From: Paenibacillus etheri
GTDB taxonomy: Bacteria; Bacillota; Bacilli; Paenibacillales; Paenibacillaceae
Reading direction: 5' to 3'
Assembly (NCBI RefSeq): GCF_001012825.1
Contig: NZ_LCZJ02000016.1
Span: forward strand, 1-64,000
DNA length: 64,000 nt
The translations under genes and the position numbers were made by a program. Of the stretch, positions 52,036 through 61,637 are shown one piece after another (the first letter of the stretch is position 1; each line of letters opens with the position of its first letter). The notes below the pieces were generated by a model. That model was not told where the DNA came from, did not search any database, and was given only the letters and a program-made list of their open reading frames with translations.

Positions 52036-54471
52036 TTAACCCAGTTCTACAACTACTTGGTGTACAGCACCGTCTCCAACTGGAGCGATGATGTTACCTT
52101 CTACAGCAACACCATCCAGAGTAAGACTAGCTACACCTTTGGAAACATGGTTCGGGTTCTTGATTTGAATCACGTAAGTATCTCCACGGAAGACACGTGT
52201 GATTTCAAAGCTGTCCCATTCAGTAGGAATACAAGGATCGATCTTCAGACCATTGAAATCCGCTTGGATACCAAGGATCGATTGAGTGATGGCTACATAG
52301 TTCCAAGCAGCAGTACCAGTCAACCAGGAGTTTTTAGCTTCCCCGTGACGAACGGCATCTTTACCTGCGATCATTTGGGAGTAGACATAAGGCTCTGTGC
52401 GGTGAATTTCGCTGATATCCTCCAGGTAAGCAGGAGCAATTTTAGCGTAAATTTCAAACGCTCTGTCGCCATGTCCAAGTACAGTTTCAGCGATCATGAT
52501 CCAAGGGTTGTTGTGGCAGAAAATACCGGCATTTTCTTTGTAGCCCGGAGGGTACGTAGAAATTTCACCCAGGTTCAGATAGTACTTGGAGTATGGTGGC
52601 TGTTGCAACACGATACCGTAATCGGTATCCAAATGCTCTTGTACCGAAGATAGAGCTTTTTCAGCTTGCCCATTTTCCACACCGATACCGGCCATTACGC
52701 AGATACCTTGTGGCTCGATGAAGATTTTACCTTCTTCATTTTCTTTGGAACCGATCTTGTCGCCATAGTGGTCATAAGCGCGCAGGAACCAGTCACCGTC
52801 GAAGCCATGTGTAAGTGTGATTTCACGCATGTTGTCAATCTTAGCTTCCGCATCTACAGCAACTTCGTTAAGTCCGCGCATCCGGCAGATTTCAGCATAG
52901 TCAGGACCAACGAAGACGAACAGACCTGCGATAAATACGGATTCAGCTACGCGACCTTCGATGTTGGCAGTCGTTTGGAAAGATTCACCTGGCTCAGTAG
53001 AGAAGCAGTTCAAGTTCAAGCAGTCATTCCAGTCTGCGCGACCGATCAGCGGCAAGCCGTGAGGTCCGAGATTATTAGTTACATGCTCGAAGGAGCGTTT
53101 CAAGTGCTCGAACAGAGTAGCCGTGTTATCCGGATTGCTGTCAAAAGGAACTTGCTCATCAAGAATCGAAGTATCGCCAGTTTCTTTAATGTAAGCAGCC
53201 GTTCCCAGGATCAGCCAAAGCGGATCATCGTTAAAGCCGGTGCCGACTTCATTGTTGCCTTTTTTGGTGAGTGGTTGGTACTGGTGATAGGCACTACCAT
53301 CTTCAAATTGTGTAGCGGCGATATCGAGAATACGTTCTTTAGCACGTTCTGGGATTTGATGAACAAATCCGAGTAAGTCTTGGTTGGAATCGCGGAAGCC
53401 CATACCACGGCCAATACCGGATTCAAAGTAGGAAGCAGAACGGGACATGTTGAAGGTAACCATACATTGATATGGATTCCAGATGTTAACCATGCGATCC
53501 AGTTTCTCGTCGCCGCTTTGGATTTGATATTTGGACAGCAGGTTATCCCAGTGAGCAGCAAGTGCCGCGAGTGCAGCATCGACTTGTTCGTCTGTAGCAA
53601 ATTGCTCGATCATAGCTTCTGCTGGTTTTTTGTTGATAACGTTCAAGGCTTCCCATTTATCTTCTTCAGGGTTCTCGATGTAGCCGAGTACAAAGATGAA
53701 GCTTTGCTCTTCGCCTGGTTCAAGCGTAATATTCAGTGCATGTGATCCGATAGGGGACCAGCCGCTAGCTACGGAGTTAGTAGGTTCACCTGCAACTACA
53801 GCTTGCGGGCTTTCCAGACCGTTGTACATGCCTACGAAAGCTTCACGGTCAGTATCGAAACCAGCGATTTCTTTATTTACGGAGTAGAAAGCGTAGTGAT
53901 TTCTGCGCTCACGGTATTCTGTTTTGTGATAGATAACGGAACCTTTCACTTCAACCTCACCAGTGCTGAGATTGCGTTGGAAGTTGGTCATATCATCTTG
54001 TGCATTCCAGAGACAGAACTCTGCAAAAGAGAACAGTTTCACGGATTTTTTAGCGGAGCCAGTGTTCTTCACTACAAGACGATGTACTTCAGCATTATGA
54101 CCCATAGGGACAAAAGCAAGCTGGTTCACAGAAATTCCGTTCCGTTCACCAGTAATGGAAGTGTAGCCAAGACCGTGACGGCATTCGTAGAAGTCGAGAT
54201 CACGTTTTACTGGCATCCAGCCTGGAGTCCAGAAATCACCATCGTCATAAAGATAGTAGTAGCGGCCGCCAGTATCCAGTGGGATATTGTTATAACGGTA
54301 ACGGGTCAATCTTCTGAGACGAGCGTCTCTATAGAAGGTATAACCACCAGCTGTATTAGAAATAAGTCCGAAAAATTGCTCATTACCAAGATAGTTAATC
54401 CAAGGGTAAGGTGTTTTAGGTGTGTTAATTACATACTCTTTACGAGTGTCGTCAAAGGTTCCGAATTTCAT
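52036..54471 (-). CDS. Cellobiose phosphorylase (GH94)
   Basis: Splits cellobiose with phosphate into glucose-1-phosphate and glucose in the cytosol. About 811 residues, the normal length. The N-terminus [20 protein letters not shown] and blocks [75 protein letters not shown] and [17 protein letters not shown] closely match clostridial cellobiose phosphorylase. The family's general acid is expected in the NDDPLW region. ATG 54471 is chosen over the longer frame to 54570; GGAG lies ten bases upstream. A LacI-type operator precedes it and the LacI gene is next door. Confidence 0.93.
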   Translation of the reverse strand: MKFGTFDDTRKEYVINTPKTPYPWINYLGNEQFFGLISNTAGGYTFYRDARLRRLTRYRYNNIPLDTGGRYYYLYDDGDFWTPGWMPVKRDLDFYECRHGLGYTSITGERNGISVNQLAFVPMGHNAEVHRLVVKNTGSAKKSVKLFSFAEFCLWNAQDDMTNFQRNLSTGEVEVKGSVIYHKTEYRERRNHYAFYSVNKEIAGFDTDREAFVGMYNGLESPQAVVAGEPTNSVASGWSPIGSHALNITLEPGEEQSFIFVLGYIENPEEDKWEALNVINKKPAEAMIEQFATDEQVDAALAALAAHWDNLLSKYQIQSGDEKLDRMVNIWNPYQCMVTFNMSRSASYFESGIGRGMGFRDSNQDLLGFVHQIPERAKERILDIAATQFEDGSAYHQYQPLTKKGNNEVGTGFNDDPLWLILGTAAYIKETGDTSILDEQVPFDSNPDNTATLFEHLKRSFEHVTNNLGPHGLPLIGRADWNDCLNLNCFSTEPGESFQTTANIEGRVAESVFIAGLFVFVGPDYAEICRMRGLNEVAVDAEAKIDNMREITLTHGFDGDWFLRAYDHYGDKIGSKENEEGKIFIEPQGICVMAGIGVENGQAEKALSSVQEHLDTDYGIVLQQPPYSKYYLNLGEISTYPPGYKENAGIFCHNNPWIMIAETVLGHGDRAFEIYAKIAPAYLEDISEIHRTEPYVYSQMIAGKDAVRHGEAKNSWLTGTAAWNYVAITQSILGIQADFNGLKIDPCIPTEWDSFEITRVFRGDTYVIQIKNPNHVSKGVASLTLDGVAVEGNIIAPVGDGAVHQVVVELG

Positions 54472-54492
54472 GTGAGAAAGTCTCCTTTCGAT

Positions 54493-54510
54493 TGTGAACG
54501 CGCGTTTATA
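54493..54510 (-). promoter_or_regulatory. LacI-type operator before cellobiose phosphorylase
   Basis: TGTGAACGCGCGTTTATA matches the 18-base palindrome upstream of the adjacent lacI-like gene at 14 of 18 positions, including the whole AACGCGCGTTTAT core. It lies about 22 bases before the phosphorylase start. Confidence 0.82.
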
Positions 54511-54652
54511 AGTTTCAGAAAAAATTCCCTCGAGGGAAGGGATTTTTCTCAATGCTTTCAAGCAGGTCAACTAGAACAATAGTTTTGATACCGAATCATA
54601 GCAGCTTCACGGAAAAATATGTAGATTTCTTCAGCGAAGGAATGATCTTAAG

Positions 54653-55708
54653 CTATTTCTTCGGCGGTTGACAGGAATCTCTCTCCACTAAACGAGCTGG
54701 AAAGCTGATCGTGCTAAAGGTCGGCTGCTGTGAATCACACAGCCCGATTACTTTTTCCACTGCAGCCTTGGACATTTCATAGATCGGCAAGCGTACAGAG
54801 GTCAGCTTTGGCTGAATACGAGATGCTAACTGAATGTCATCAAATCCGGCAATGGAGATATCCTCAGGGACAATGATTCCGTGCTCGGAGAACGCTTCCA
54901 TCGCTGATATAGCCATATCGTCGTTGGAGGAGAAGAAGGCAGTTGGCAAAGGTTCTCCAGAAGCAAGAAGCTTCGTAACCTCTTCGTAAGCAGTCTCCTT
55001 CAGAAAATCACCTTTCAGGATAAATTTCTCATTGATAGGCAGGCCATGCTTCTTCAGTGTATCCTCATAGGCAGTATAACGCTCTCGACCAGAGTACGTA
55101 TTCATTTGCCCACAGATGATGCCGATTTCTTCATGACCCAGAGAGATCAAGTATTCAATCACTTCTGTGGTGCCCTCGTAATCTTTGGAATTCACAATGG
55201 CCAGATGATTGCGGTCAAGATGCTCCGACATAATCTCAGAGATATCGTAATCAATTAATACGAGAGGAGAGTCGAGCCCTACCATTTCTCGGACGATATT
55301 AATATCCTTCTGAGTGCCGACAATGATACCGCCGTCAATCCGTTTTTGTAGAAAAGCTTGCTTTACCTTGATAAAATCGTCGGGAGAGTACACCGTATGA
55401 ATCAGTACATAACATCCGCGGGCATTCGAGGTGTCGACTACGGCATCAACGAATGGCGCAAAGTAATTGTTCTGATAAATTCGGGTGGTATTCTCCTTTT
55501 CGTTCATACTGATGGCGAAGAGTCCGATCGTATCGGTCTTCTTACCGGCTAAAGCCCTTGCAAAGCTGTTCGGTTCGTACTGATGTTGCTCAATCACCCG
55601 CAGCACTTTGGCCCGGGTCTCTTCAGGGACGTTGGAATAGTTGTTGATCACGCGGGATACCGTGCTTCGGGAAACCCCGGCCAACTTAGCTATATCTTCG
55701 CTGCGCAT
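54653..55708 (-). CDS. LacI-family transcriptional regulator
   Basis: About 351 residues. HTH SEDIAKLAGVSRSTVSRVINNYSNVPEETRAKV, hinge NSFARALAGKKTDTIGL, then a sugar-binding periplasmic-like domain with GFDDIQLASRIQPKLTSVR. Probably represses the cellobiose phosphorylase gene downstream and itself, with release by a beta-glucoside or its product. The 18-base operator lies at its own promoter. The effector is inferred from the target. Confidence 0.92.
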   Translation of the reverse strand: MRSEDIAKLAGVSRSTVSRVINNYSNVPEETRAKVLRVIEQHQYEPNSFARALAGKKTDTIGLFAISMNEKENTTRIYQNNYFAPFVDAVVDTSNARGCYVLIHTVYSPDDFIKVKQAFLQKRIDGGIIVGTQKDINIVREMVGLDSPLVLIDYDISEIMSEHLDRNHLAIVNSKDYEGTTEVIEYLISLGHEEIGIICGQMNTYSGRERYTAYEDTLKKHGLPINEKFILKGDFLKETAYEEVTKLLASGEPLPTAFFSSNDDMAISAMEAFSEHGIIVPEDISIAGFDDIQLASRIQPKLTSVRLPIYEMSKAAVEKVIGLCDSQQPTFSTISFPARLVERDSCQPPKK

Positions 55709-55722
55709 GTTTTCCCTCTTTT

Positions 55723-55740
55723 CATAAACGCGCGTTTATG
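55723..55740 (-). promoter_or_regulatory. LacI-type operator, autoregulatory
   Basis: CATAAACGCGCGTTTATG is a perfect 18-base palindrome 14 bases upstream of the LacI start codon. Confidence 0.88.
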
Positions 55741-55882
55741 AGTTTATTGTAAGCGAAAGCATAGTATAAATCAATCGTAAATAAAAAGAAATTTGTGAAG
55801 AAGGGAAGAAACTAGTTAATAGTTTGTATAAGATTTTTGCGGAGAAAGTGCATTGAAAGCTATAAAAGTCATGCTACTATTG

Positions 55883-55910
55883 TGATAATGATTATTGAGA
55901 ATGATAATCA
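55883..55910 (+). promoter_or_regulatory. Tandem Fur boxes
   Basis: TGATAATGATTATTG (55883-55897) and TGAGAATGATAATCA (55896-55910) overlap by two bases; each matches the 7-1-7 Fur consensus TGATAATNATTATCA with few mismatches. They lie before the binding-protein gene. Confidence 0.88.
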
Positions 55911-55940
55911 ATGAAAATATAGCATTGGAGTGAAGGGATA

Positions 55941-56960
55941 ATGGTAAGATGGGGTCGGAAGTTTTTGTGGTCAGCAGTGCTTATTATGGCATTGACCGCG
56001 CTGGCGGCATGCGGAACGAATAGCAATACTACGAAAGATAATGTTGCAAAAACAGAGAATGCAGAGGAATCAACCTCAGCTAGCAGCACACCGAGCGAAG
56101 GAAGTGGAAATGCTTCAGAAGAGGCTGAAACTCGGACGATTACAGGGGAATTCGGAGATGTTGAGATTCCAGTCAACCCTAAACGGGTGGCCGGGATTTA
56201 CGTTGAAGATTATTTAAAGGCATTGGGAATTACCCCGGTGGTTCAGTGGTATCATCCAAGCTGGGGCAAACAGGATTACTTAAATCTCGATGTGCCAGAA
56301 TTTGATATCACCGGAAGCTTGGAAGCGTTGTTGGAGCAAGACCCTGACTTGATTATTGCGGACGGAGGCGCGGATGCGGCGAGGTATGAACAATATTCCA
56401 AGATAGCACCAACTTATCGTCTCCCAGAGGCGGCGCTGCTGGACTCAAGACAAGTGCTTACATCGATTGCAGATGCGCTCGGTATTCCGGAGAAGGCTGA
56501 GGCTGTACTCGCCGAGTATGATCAGAAAGTGGCAGATGGAAAAGCTAAACTGCAACAGGCTCTGGGGCAAGAAAAAGTAGCAGTGATCCGGCTCAACGTA
56601 GCGGATAAGACCTTTGCCTTGTTCGGTGTTAAAAACCGTTTTATCGGTGTGATTTATTCTCAATTTGGCCTGACACCCGTGCCTATGGCTGCAGAAATGA
56701 CCGAATATCAATCTATTATTTCCGAAGAACTTATTCCTCAGCTCGAAGCGGATCATATCATCGTGTTCCCTGACAACGGGGGCTGGGATACTGAAGGGAA
56801 TCAGGAAGCGATCCAAATCCTTGATGGCCCGTTGTGGAAGAGCCTGCCGGCGGTGAAGAACGGGAATATTTATAGAATGGAACGTTCCCACTGGCAGACT
56901 GGTGCCATCACGGCCAATTCAATGAAGCTTGATGACCTGCTGGAAGCTATGGTGAAATAA
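55941..56960 (+). CDS. Iron-siderophore ABC transporter substrate-binding lipoprotein
   Basis: About 339 residues. Signal peptide with lipobox LAAC near residue 24, a Ser/Thr/Glu linker, then the Peripla_BP_2 (FepB/FhuD-type) domain: RVAGIYVEDYLKALGITPVVQW, LIIADGGADAARYEQYSKIAPTY, KVAVIRLNVADKTFALFG, WKSLPAVKNGNIYRM. Binds a ferric siderophore outside the membrane for an ABC importer that is not in the window. Tandem Fur boxes precede it, so it is iron-repressed. The AraC gene downstream carries a related domain. Confidence 0.9.
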   Translation: MVRWGRKFLWSAVLIMALTALAACGTNSNTTKDNVAKTENAEESTSASSTPSEGSGNASEEAETRTITGEFGDVEIPVNPKRVAGIYVEDYLKALGITPVVQWYHPSWGKQDYLNLDVPEFDITGSLEALLEQDPDLIIADGGADAARYEQYSKIAPTYRLPEAALLDSRQVLTSIADALGIPEKAEAVLAEYDQKVADGKAKLQQALGQEKVAVIRLNVADKTFALFGVKNRFIGVIYSQFGLTPVPMAAEMTEYQSIISEELIPQLEADHIIVFPDNGGWDTEGNQEAIQILDGPLWKSLPAVKNGNIYRMERSHWQTGAITANSMKLDDLLEAMVK

Positions 56961-56985
56961 ACGGCAGCCGCTGTAAGGAAAAGCA

Positions 56986-57027
56986 AAAAGGAGGTCTATC
57001 AGCACCCTTGATAGACCTCCTTTTTTG
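56986..57027 (+). terminator. Rho-independent terminator
   Basis: AAAAGGAGGTCTATCA pairs with TGATAGACCTCCTTTT, then T residues. Confidence 0.93.
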
Positions 57028-57044
57028 TTTTAAACTGAAGTGAA

Positions 57045-57059
57045 TGAAAATGGTTCTCA
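57045..57059 (+). promoter_or_regulatory. Fur-box-like site
   Basis: TGAAAATGGTTCTCA matches TGATAATNATTATCA at about 11 of 15 positions and is itself nearly symmetric. It lies just before the AraC-type regulator. Confidence 0.6.
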
Positions 57060-57074
57060 ATTGGGGGCGGAAGA

Positions 57075-58670
57075 ATGACAAAAGATTTGCAAGGCAGCAA
57101 TAGAAGGAAGTTATTCTATAGCTTGATAAATATAGAAACCCAATCCCTGTCAGGAAGCGGACAGAGTGAGGTGTTTCAGGATCACACCCTAATCATTGTA
57201 TCGGAAGGACTGGGGTTTGTTGAGGCCGAGATGAGGCAGTTTCCACTGGAAAAAGGTACTGGGTTCTTGTTCGAACCAGGGCTATTAAGCAAAATCAATG
57301 CCGAGGAGCGGGGACTTAGCTTTTATAGGCTTACTTTTGAAATGATCGAAACCGGGGAAAACAGGCAGAGTGAAATAGAAAGAAGGACTAAAGAGGACAT
57401 CCTTCGATCTGGTTTGCAAAGCTGCAGACCCTTTTCACAATGTAAATTACTGCTAGAGGCTATCTATAATAGCCGTAGAAGTACAGATGAGATCGAATGG
57501 TTCGCAGGCCATACGCGATTTCAGGAGCTGCTGCTGTTAATCATGCGTGCAAATTCCTCTGTCGTTCAGATCACGGGTGATCATGAGGCAATCCAGCGTT
57601 CCATTCACTATATGGAGGAACATTATAATCAAGCTGTAACCGTCGATCAATTGGCTGAAGTTGCAGGCATTACACGTGCACGCTACACACAAACTTTTAA
57701 AGAAGTGACAGGGCGGATTCCCTTGGAACATTTGAACGGGCTTCGTATCGAAAGGGCGCAGCAGCAGCTACTGCTAACGAATGACCGTATGCATGATATC
57801 GCTTTATCCGTCGGGTATAGTAATGAGTATTATTTTAATCGGCGTTTCAAAAGATCGGTTGGTGTTACTCCCGGTCAATACAGAAGCTTCCATCAGGATG
57901 GACTGAGGGTGTTTGCTCCTTTTTTGGAAGATTACCTATTGGCTCTGGATATTACTCCTGTGGCGCAATATTCTCATGCCGAGTGGGGGAAACAAGAGTA
58001 CCTGGCTCTTCACAATGTTCCTGCGGTAGATATTTCGAATCGTAATTGGCAGGAGCTCTCCCGGTACACACCCGAATTGATCTTGCTGGATAATGGCTTT
58101 CATCGTTGGCATCTGGAGGAATGCAGCCGGATCGCTCCGTTGTTCAAGCTGCCTGTTCATCAAGAGGATTGGCGTGCCACATTGTATTCCGCAGCAGCGG
58201 TCTTTGGCAGAACGGAACGTGTCCAGGAAGTGATCGGCAATTATGAGCATCAGGCACAGCAAGCCAAGCAGGTGCTTACCCGTTCCGTTCATAGTCAGAC
58301 TATAGCTTGTTTAAGAATCTCAGTCTACGGAATCACTCTCTATGGATGTGAGCATTTGGGGTATACAGGAAGCGTGCTTCATCATGATTTGGGTTTGCAA
58401 CCCCATAGCTTGGTTGGGAAGTTGACCCGTGGAAAGAATCGAGTGAACCTGACAAAAGAAGAGCTTGCCAATCTGACTGCGGATCATTTGTTCATTACCT
58501 TTGATCGGCTTGAAGGAGGAGGACGGGAACTGCTGGATACACAACTCTGGCGCAGCTTGCCTGCTGTGCGTAACGGCTGCGTATATGAGGTGGATTTCAT
58601 GGCCTGGATGAATTACGGCGTATTGTCGCATCAGCGTAAGATTGAGGATGTATTAAGAGCGTTAGGATAA
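57075..58670 (+). CDS. AraC-family regulator with siderophore-binding domain (Btr/YbbB-like)
   Basis: About 531 residues. N-terminal cupin-like part (about 1-165), central double HTH (about 170-275: VDQLAEVAGITRARYTQTFKEVTGRIPLEHLNGLRIERAQ, SVGYSNEYYFNRRFKRSVGVTPGQYR), then a Peripla_BP_2-like domain (about 280-531) without a signal peptide: LEDYLLALDITPVAQYSHAEWGKQEYL, RISVYGITLYG, LWRSLPAVRNGCVYEV. This is the layout of B. subtilis Btr, which activates siderophore-uptake genes when it binds the ferric siderophore. Its binding domain is like that of the lipoprotein upstream. A Fur-like box precedes the gene. Confidence 0.92.
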   Translation: MTKDLQGSNRRKLFYSLINIETQSLSGSGQSEVFQDHTLIIVSEGLGFVEAEMRQFPLEKGTGFLFEPGLLSKINAEERGLSFYRLTFEMIETGENRQSEIERRTKEDILRSGLQSCRPFSQCKLLLEAIYNSRRSTDEIEWFAGHTRFQELLLLIMRANSSVVQITGDHEAIQRSIHYMEEHYNQAVTVDQLAEVAGITRARYTQTFKEVTGRIPLEHLNGLRIERAQQQLLLTNDRMHDIALSVGYSNEYYFNRRFKRSVGVTPGQYRSFHQDGLRVFAPFLEDYLLALDITPVAQYSHAEWGKQEYLALHNVPAVDISNRNWQELSRYTPELILLDNGFHRWHLEECSRIAPLFKLPVHQEDWRATLYSAAAVFGRTERVQEVIGNYEHQAQQAKQVLTRSVHSQTIACLRISVYGITLYGCEHLGYTGSVLHHDLGLQPHSLVGKLTRGKNRVNLTKEELANLTADHLFITFDRLEGGGRELLDTQLWRSLPAVRNGCVYEVDFMAWMNYGVLSHQRKIEDVLRALG

Positions 58671-58671
58671 G

Positions 58672-58863
58672 TCAGAAACTAGACCAGATAAAAAAGAGGA
58701 CAATAAGTGCCACTATACTGCTGACGCGGGTCATTAATAAATAAGCCTCACTCGGCTCAACGTCACCTTTGATCATCCAACCGTATCTCATGTACCATCC
58801 GAATCGTGGGAAAAAGATGTTAAGTAGCGCTAACAGAATAAAGAGGAAAATAAAAAAGTCCAT
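58672..58863 (-). CDS. Small membrane protein, DUF6199-like
   Basis: 63 residues with two hydrophobic helices: FFIFLFILLALLNIFF and SIVALIVLFFIWSSF, separated by WYMRYGWMIKGDVEPSEAYLLMTR. The W..GW..KGD.EPS pattern resembles DUF6199. Leftward, facing the AraC gene, with a single base between stops. An AAAGGAGTG site precedes the ATG at 58863. Confidence 0.7.
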   Translation of the reverse strand: MDFFIFLFILLALLNIFFPRFGWYMRYGWMIKGDVEPSEAYLLMTRVSSIVALIVLFFIWSSF

Positions 58864-59005
58864 GATTTATCACTCCTTTATGTAATGTATACGCGAGACT
58901 GTATGGAGGGTGTCCCGACTCTTGTGTGAGTTTCCATATATTTATTTAAGCTTAAGCAATATAGACTGATAAAAAATGGAATTGCTTAAGGAGCGGATAA
59001 ATCTT

Positions 59006-59227
59006 ATGGGACATACGGGTCTTTTTTTCGGAGGGGGAGTAGGTGTTTTGTTCTTTTTAATTTGGTTGATATCAATTGGATTGGGGGTCTACTTTTTTGT
59101 CTTGCTTGTAAAACTGGCACGTAGAGGAATAGTGGCTTTAGACTTATATATCTACGCTAAGAATCGTGAGATCCGTACTCAATATGAGTCAGTGCAAGGC
59201 AGATCAGATGAAATTCAAGGTCATTAA
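59006..59227 (+). CDS. Small membrane protein, unknown
   Basis: About 73 residues. One long hydrophobic stretch (GGGVGVLFFLIWLISIGLGVYFFVLLVKLARRG) followed by a charged tail ending QGRSDEIQGH. ATG 59006 is chosen because AAGGAG lies 12 bases upstream, whereas the ATG at 58976 has no site. Not recognised. A terminator follows. Confidence 0.65.
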   Translation: MGHTGLFFGGGVGVLFFLIWLISIGLGVYFFVLLVKLARRGIVALDLYIYAKNREIRTQYESVQGRSDEIQGH

Positions 59228-59251
59228 ATGATCAAATAGAGTATGAAATAC

Positions 59252-59286
59252 CCTAGCCACCTTATCAGGTAGTTGGGGTATTTTTA
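59252..59286 (+). terminator. Rho-independent terminator
   Basis: ATACCCTAGCCACCT pairs imperfectly with AGGTAGTTGGGGTAT, then T5. Confidence 0.8.
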
Positions 59287-59406
59287 TGGAAATATTCAGA
59301 ACTATGCTACCGATGAGGTGTGTTTAGCGGCGTACTGTTGTGTTTACATAAAAAAGAGTTCGTTAAATAAAAAACGGTTTTCAAAATATAAAGGAGGAAT
59401 TGATCG

Positions 59407-60212
59407 ATGTCTAACCAATATAACGATGCAAGATCCTACCACTCAGTACACCAAGGCTGGACCTGAATTTCAACAGCAGCAACAAGAGCCGGGGCTCCAG
59501 AAGAAGATGAATCCCGTACCTGATACAGGTGAAGATACCTATCAAGGCACCGGACGTCTGACTGGACGTAAGGCGCTAGTTACCGGAGCGGACAGCGGTA
59601 TAGGTCGTGCTGTGCGATTGCTTTTGCTCGTGAAGGCGCAGATGTTGTTCTATCCTACATGCCAGAGGAAGAAGAGGATGCTAAGTAGGTCCTCAAGTTG
59701 GTGCAGGAAGCAGGACGTACCGCAATCGCCATTCCGGGCGATCTGAAAGATGAGGATTACTGTGAACAACTCGTCGATACTGCGGTTAAGTAGCTGTGAA
59801 GCATATGCAGCCGGGTAGTACCATCAGAAACACGTCATCCATTCAAGCCTATAACCCCTCGCCTATCCTATTGGACTACGCAACGACCAAGGTTGCGATC
59901 AATACATTCAGTAAATCACTCGCTCAGCAAGTTGCCGATAAGGGGATTCGATTCAATGTAGTGGCGCCAGGTCCCGTATGGACACCTCTTCAGGTGGTGG
60001 GTGGGCAACCAGTGGAAGTGCTGAAGGAGTTCGGTGCGAGCACACCACTAGGTCGTCCGGGACAGCCTGCAGAGATGGCTCCGGCATATGTATTTCTTGC
60101 TGGCCAGGAATCGAGCTATATCTGCGGCGAGACACTGAATGCAACGGTGGAACTCCAACTCCATAGAATGTTTAGCGAATATGAATATTGTAAATACCAG
60201 CGAATCTTATAA
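59407..60212 (+). pseudogene. Decayed SDR oxidoreductase (YhdF/YhxC-like)
   Basis: An AAAGGAGG site precedes ATG 59407 ([10 protein letters not shown]), but the frame stops at once. The family reads on in another frame as [37 protein letters not shown], then shifts again. It resumes at about 59795 with VKHMQPGSTIRNTSSIQAYN, LDYATTKVAINTFSKSLAQQ and PGPVWTPLQ, GRPGQPAEMAPAYVFLA. The NNA region and first part of the catalytic domain are missing. At least three frameshifts and one deletion make it inactive. Confidence 0.85.
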
Positions 60213-60427
60213 AAGTACTCTACTAATTTTAACTGTGGGGTGCTTTTGTTTTTACATAGAAAAAGGAGTATTATAGAATTTGATACTTTTTATCCCATTA
60301 TTTTCATGGAATATGATCTACAACGGATCAAGATTGTCGAATACATAGTTTTCCTGCGATTACCCGAGAAATATTTGAGTGGGTACAAGGTTTGGAGTAG
60401 ACCATATAAAGAATTAGGAGCTGTATT

Positions 60428-60745
60428 ATGCGTAAAAAGAAACTGGCAATACTCATCATTTCCTTTGTTCTAATCATGACGTGTTTTTCATCAGGAGCAG
60501 TTTTTGCGGATAAAGGAAATGGAGCTGTAATGGATAGTGGAACAAAGGAAAGGCTAATGAAAAAGTATGATCTTGATGAGCCTGAACCCGCAAATCCAGC
60601 AGAACATTGGAGTCAAACTGATTTTGGAGTCAGTAACCCTATTGCTATATTTGTAAGTATCAGTAGGTTGTATCTGAGTCCATATGTTTTTGCAGCGCAA
60701 GAAATGATTAATCATTTGATTGATCGAAGCGGTCAACGCAAATGA
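60428..60745 (+). CDS. Small secreted protein, unknown
   Basis: About 105 residues. Signal peptide KKKLAILIISFVLIMTCFSSGAVFA, then a short acidic mature chain DKGNGAVMDSGTKERLMKKYDL with no Cys in it. ATG 60428 follows AGGAG with normal spacing. Not recognised. Reads rightward into a convergent small frame. Confidence 0.65.
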   Translation: MRKKKLAILIISFVLIMTCFSSGAVFADKGNGAVMDSGTKERLMKKYDLDEPEPANPAEHWSQTDFGVSNPIAIFVSISRLYLSPYVFAAQEMINHLIDRSGQRK

Positions 60746-60776
60746 TCCATATGAGGGCCGTTTTTAAGGGGTTAAG

Positions 60777-61016
60777 TTATTCGTTCGCTTTTAAAATATC
60801 AGATAGAATCGCTTGTAGCTCTACAGCCTGTTCGTATGTGGCGAACCATCTAATGAATAGAATTTTTTTACTGCTTAATAATTTGTCCCAAATTCGTAAA
60901 TCCAGCTTTGCTTTATACGATGGGTAGGTTGTAGACCAATCTTTACCCAAGGTGACTGGAAAATCATGTACAGAGATGATGTTATAAAAGGTGTCCCGAA
61001 TATAATAGGATTTCAC
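60777..61016 (-). CDS. Hypothetical short protein
   Basis: 79 codons from GTG 61016: FPVTLGKDWSTTYPSYKAKLDLRIWDKLLSSKKILFIRWFATYEQAVELQAIL. The amino-acid mix looks protein-like, but no ribosome site precedes the GTG and I know no homologue. It could be the tail of a decayed gene. Confidence 0.4.
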   Translation of the reverse strand: MKSYYIRDTFYNIISVHDFPVTLGKDWSTTYPSYKAKLDLRIWDKLLSSKKILFIRWFATYEQAVELQAILSDILKANE

Positions 61017-61637
61017 TAAAGCATTTCAGGTTCTATTCAATTATATACACCGCTTCCTAGGAATGATTAGACTTTAAGAAAGTAGAAGAAATATGGATGA
61101 TATATTCTGCATAATAAAGAGCAGCAACTTAACTGCTCTCTGAAAATATTGATAGCGTTGTAGCATCAAATAGCCGCTAATACTTGAAGTTTTTTTACGA
61201 AACACCACTTTAAAACCAACGTCATTGTCTAGCAAGCAAGCTAAGGCGGTGTTAAGTAACCCATTGGGTCTCAAGCTAGTTCGACAAGGCTCGGCATTTC
61301 CAATGATGCGGACAGAAATAATCCTACGTGCAGATCCACGAACCAAAGGATTTCTGCTCCATGTGATCAATACTAAATCAGGCTACAAGCAGTAGCTTAC
61401 TGGCTGGCATCAGTAAATCATTCGGATAGTATCCGAGGAGTGTATGGACTAAAAACGAGAGTTCTCTTATTTAATTTAGGTGACTCGCATAAACATGGAT
61501 GATTACAAGAGAGTATATATTCATAACTCCGTACGTCTGAGCAAGTATTTGATCAAATATCAAATCCTTTTTATTTTCGTTTATAAGAAGCTAAATATCC
61601 AAACTAACATATCAAAGTAATGAAAAGAGGTGAAAGT
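61017..61637. other. 620-base region without a recognised gene
   Basis: Rightward frame 61174-61395 (74 codons, no start, ends at a stop) reads NPLGLKLVRQGSAFPMMRTE, ILRADPRTKGFLLHVINTK, which looks like old protein sequence of unknown family. The rest is AT-rich and probably holds the promoter for the kinase-like gene at 61638. Confidence 0.35.

Noticed and set aside
53803-54582. 259-codon rightward frame opposite the cellobiose phosphorylase gene
   Set aside because: It mirrors a strongly conserved GH94 coding strand and has no family of its own; same for frames at 51928-52653, 52666-53376 and 53380-53745.
60240-60473. 77-codon rightward frame
   Set aside because: Overlaps the well-supported small secreted protein gene and has no ribosome site.
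61074-61370. 98-codon leftward frame
   Set aside because: Arg/Leu-rich composition typical of chance frames, no ribosome site, no recognised family.
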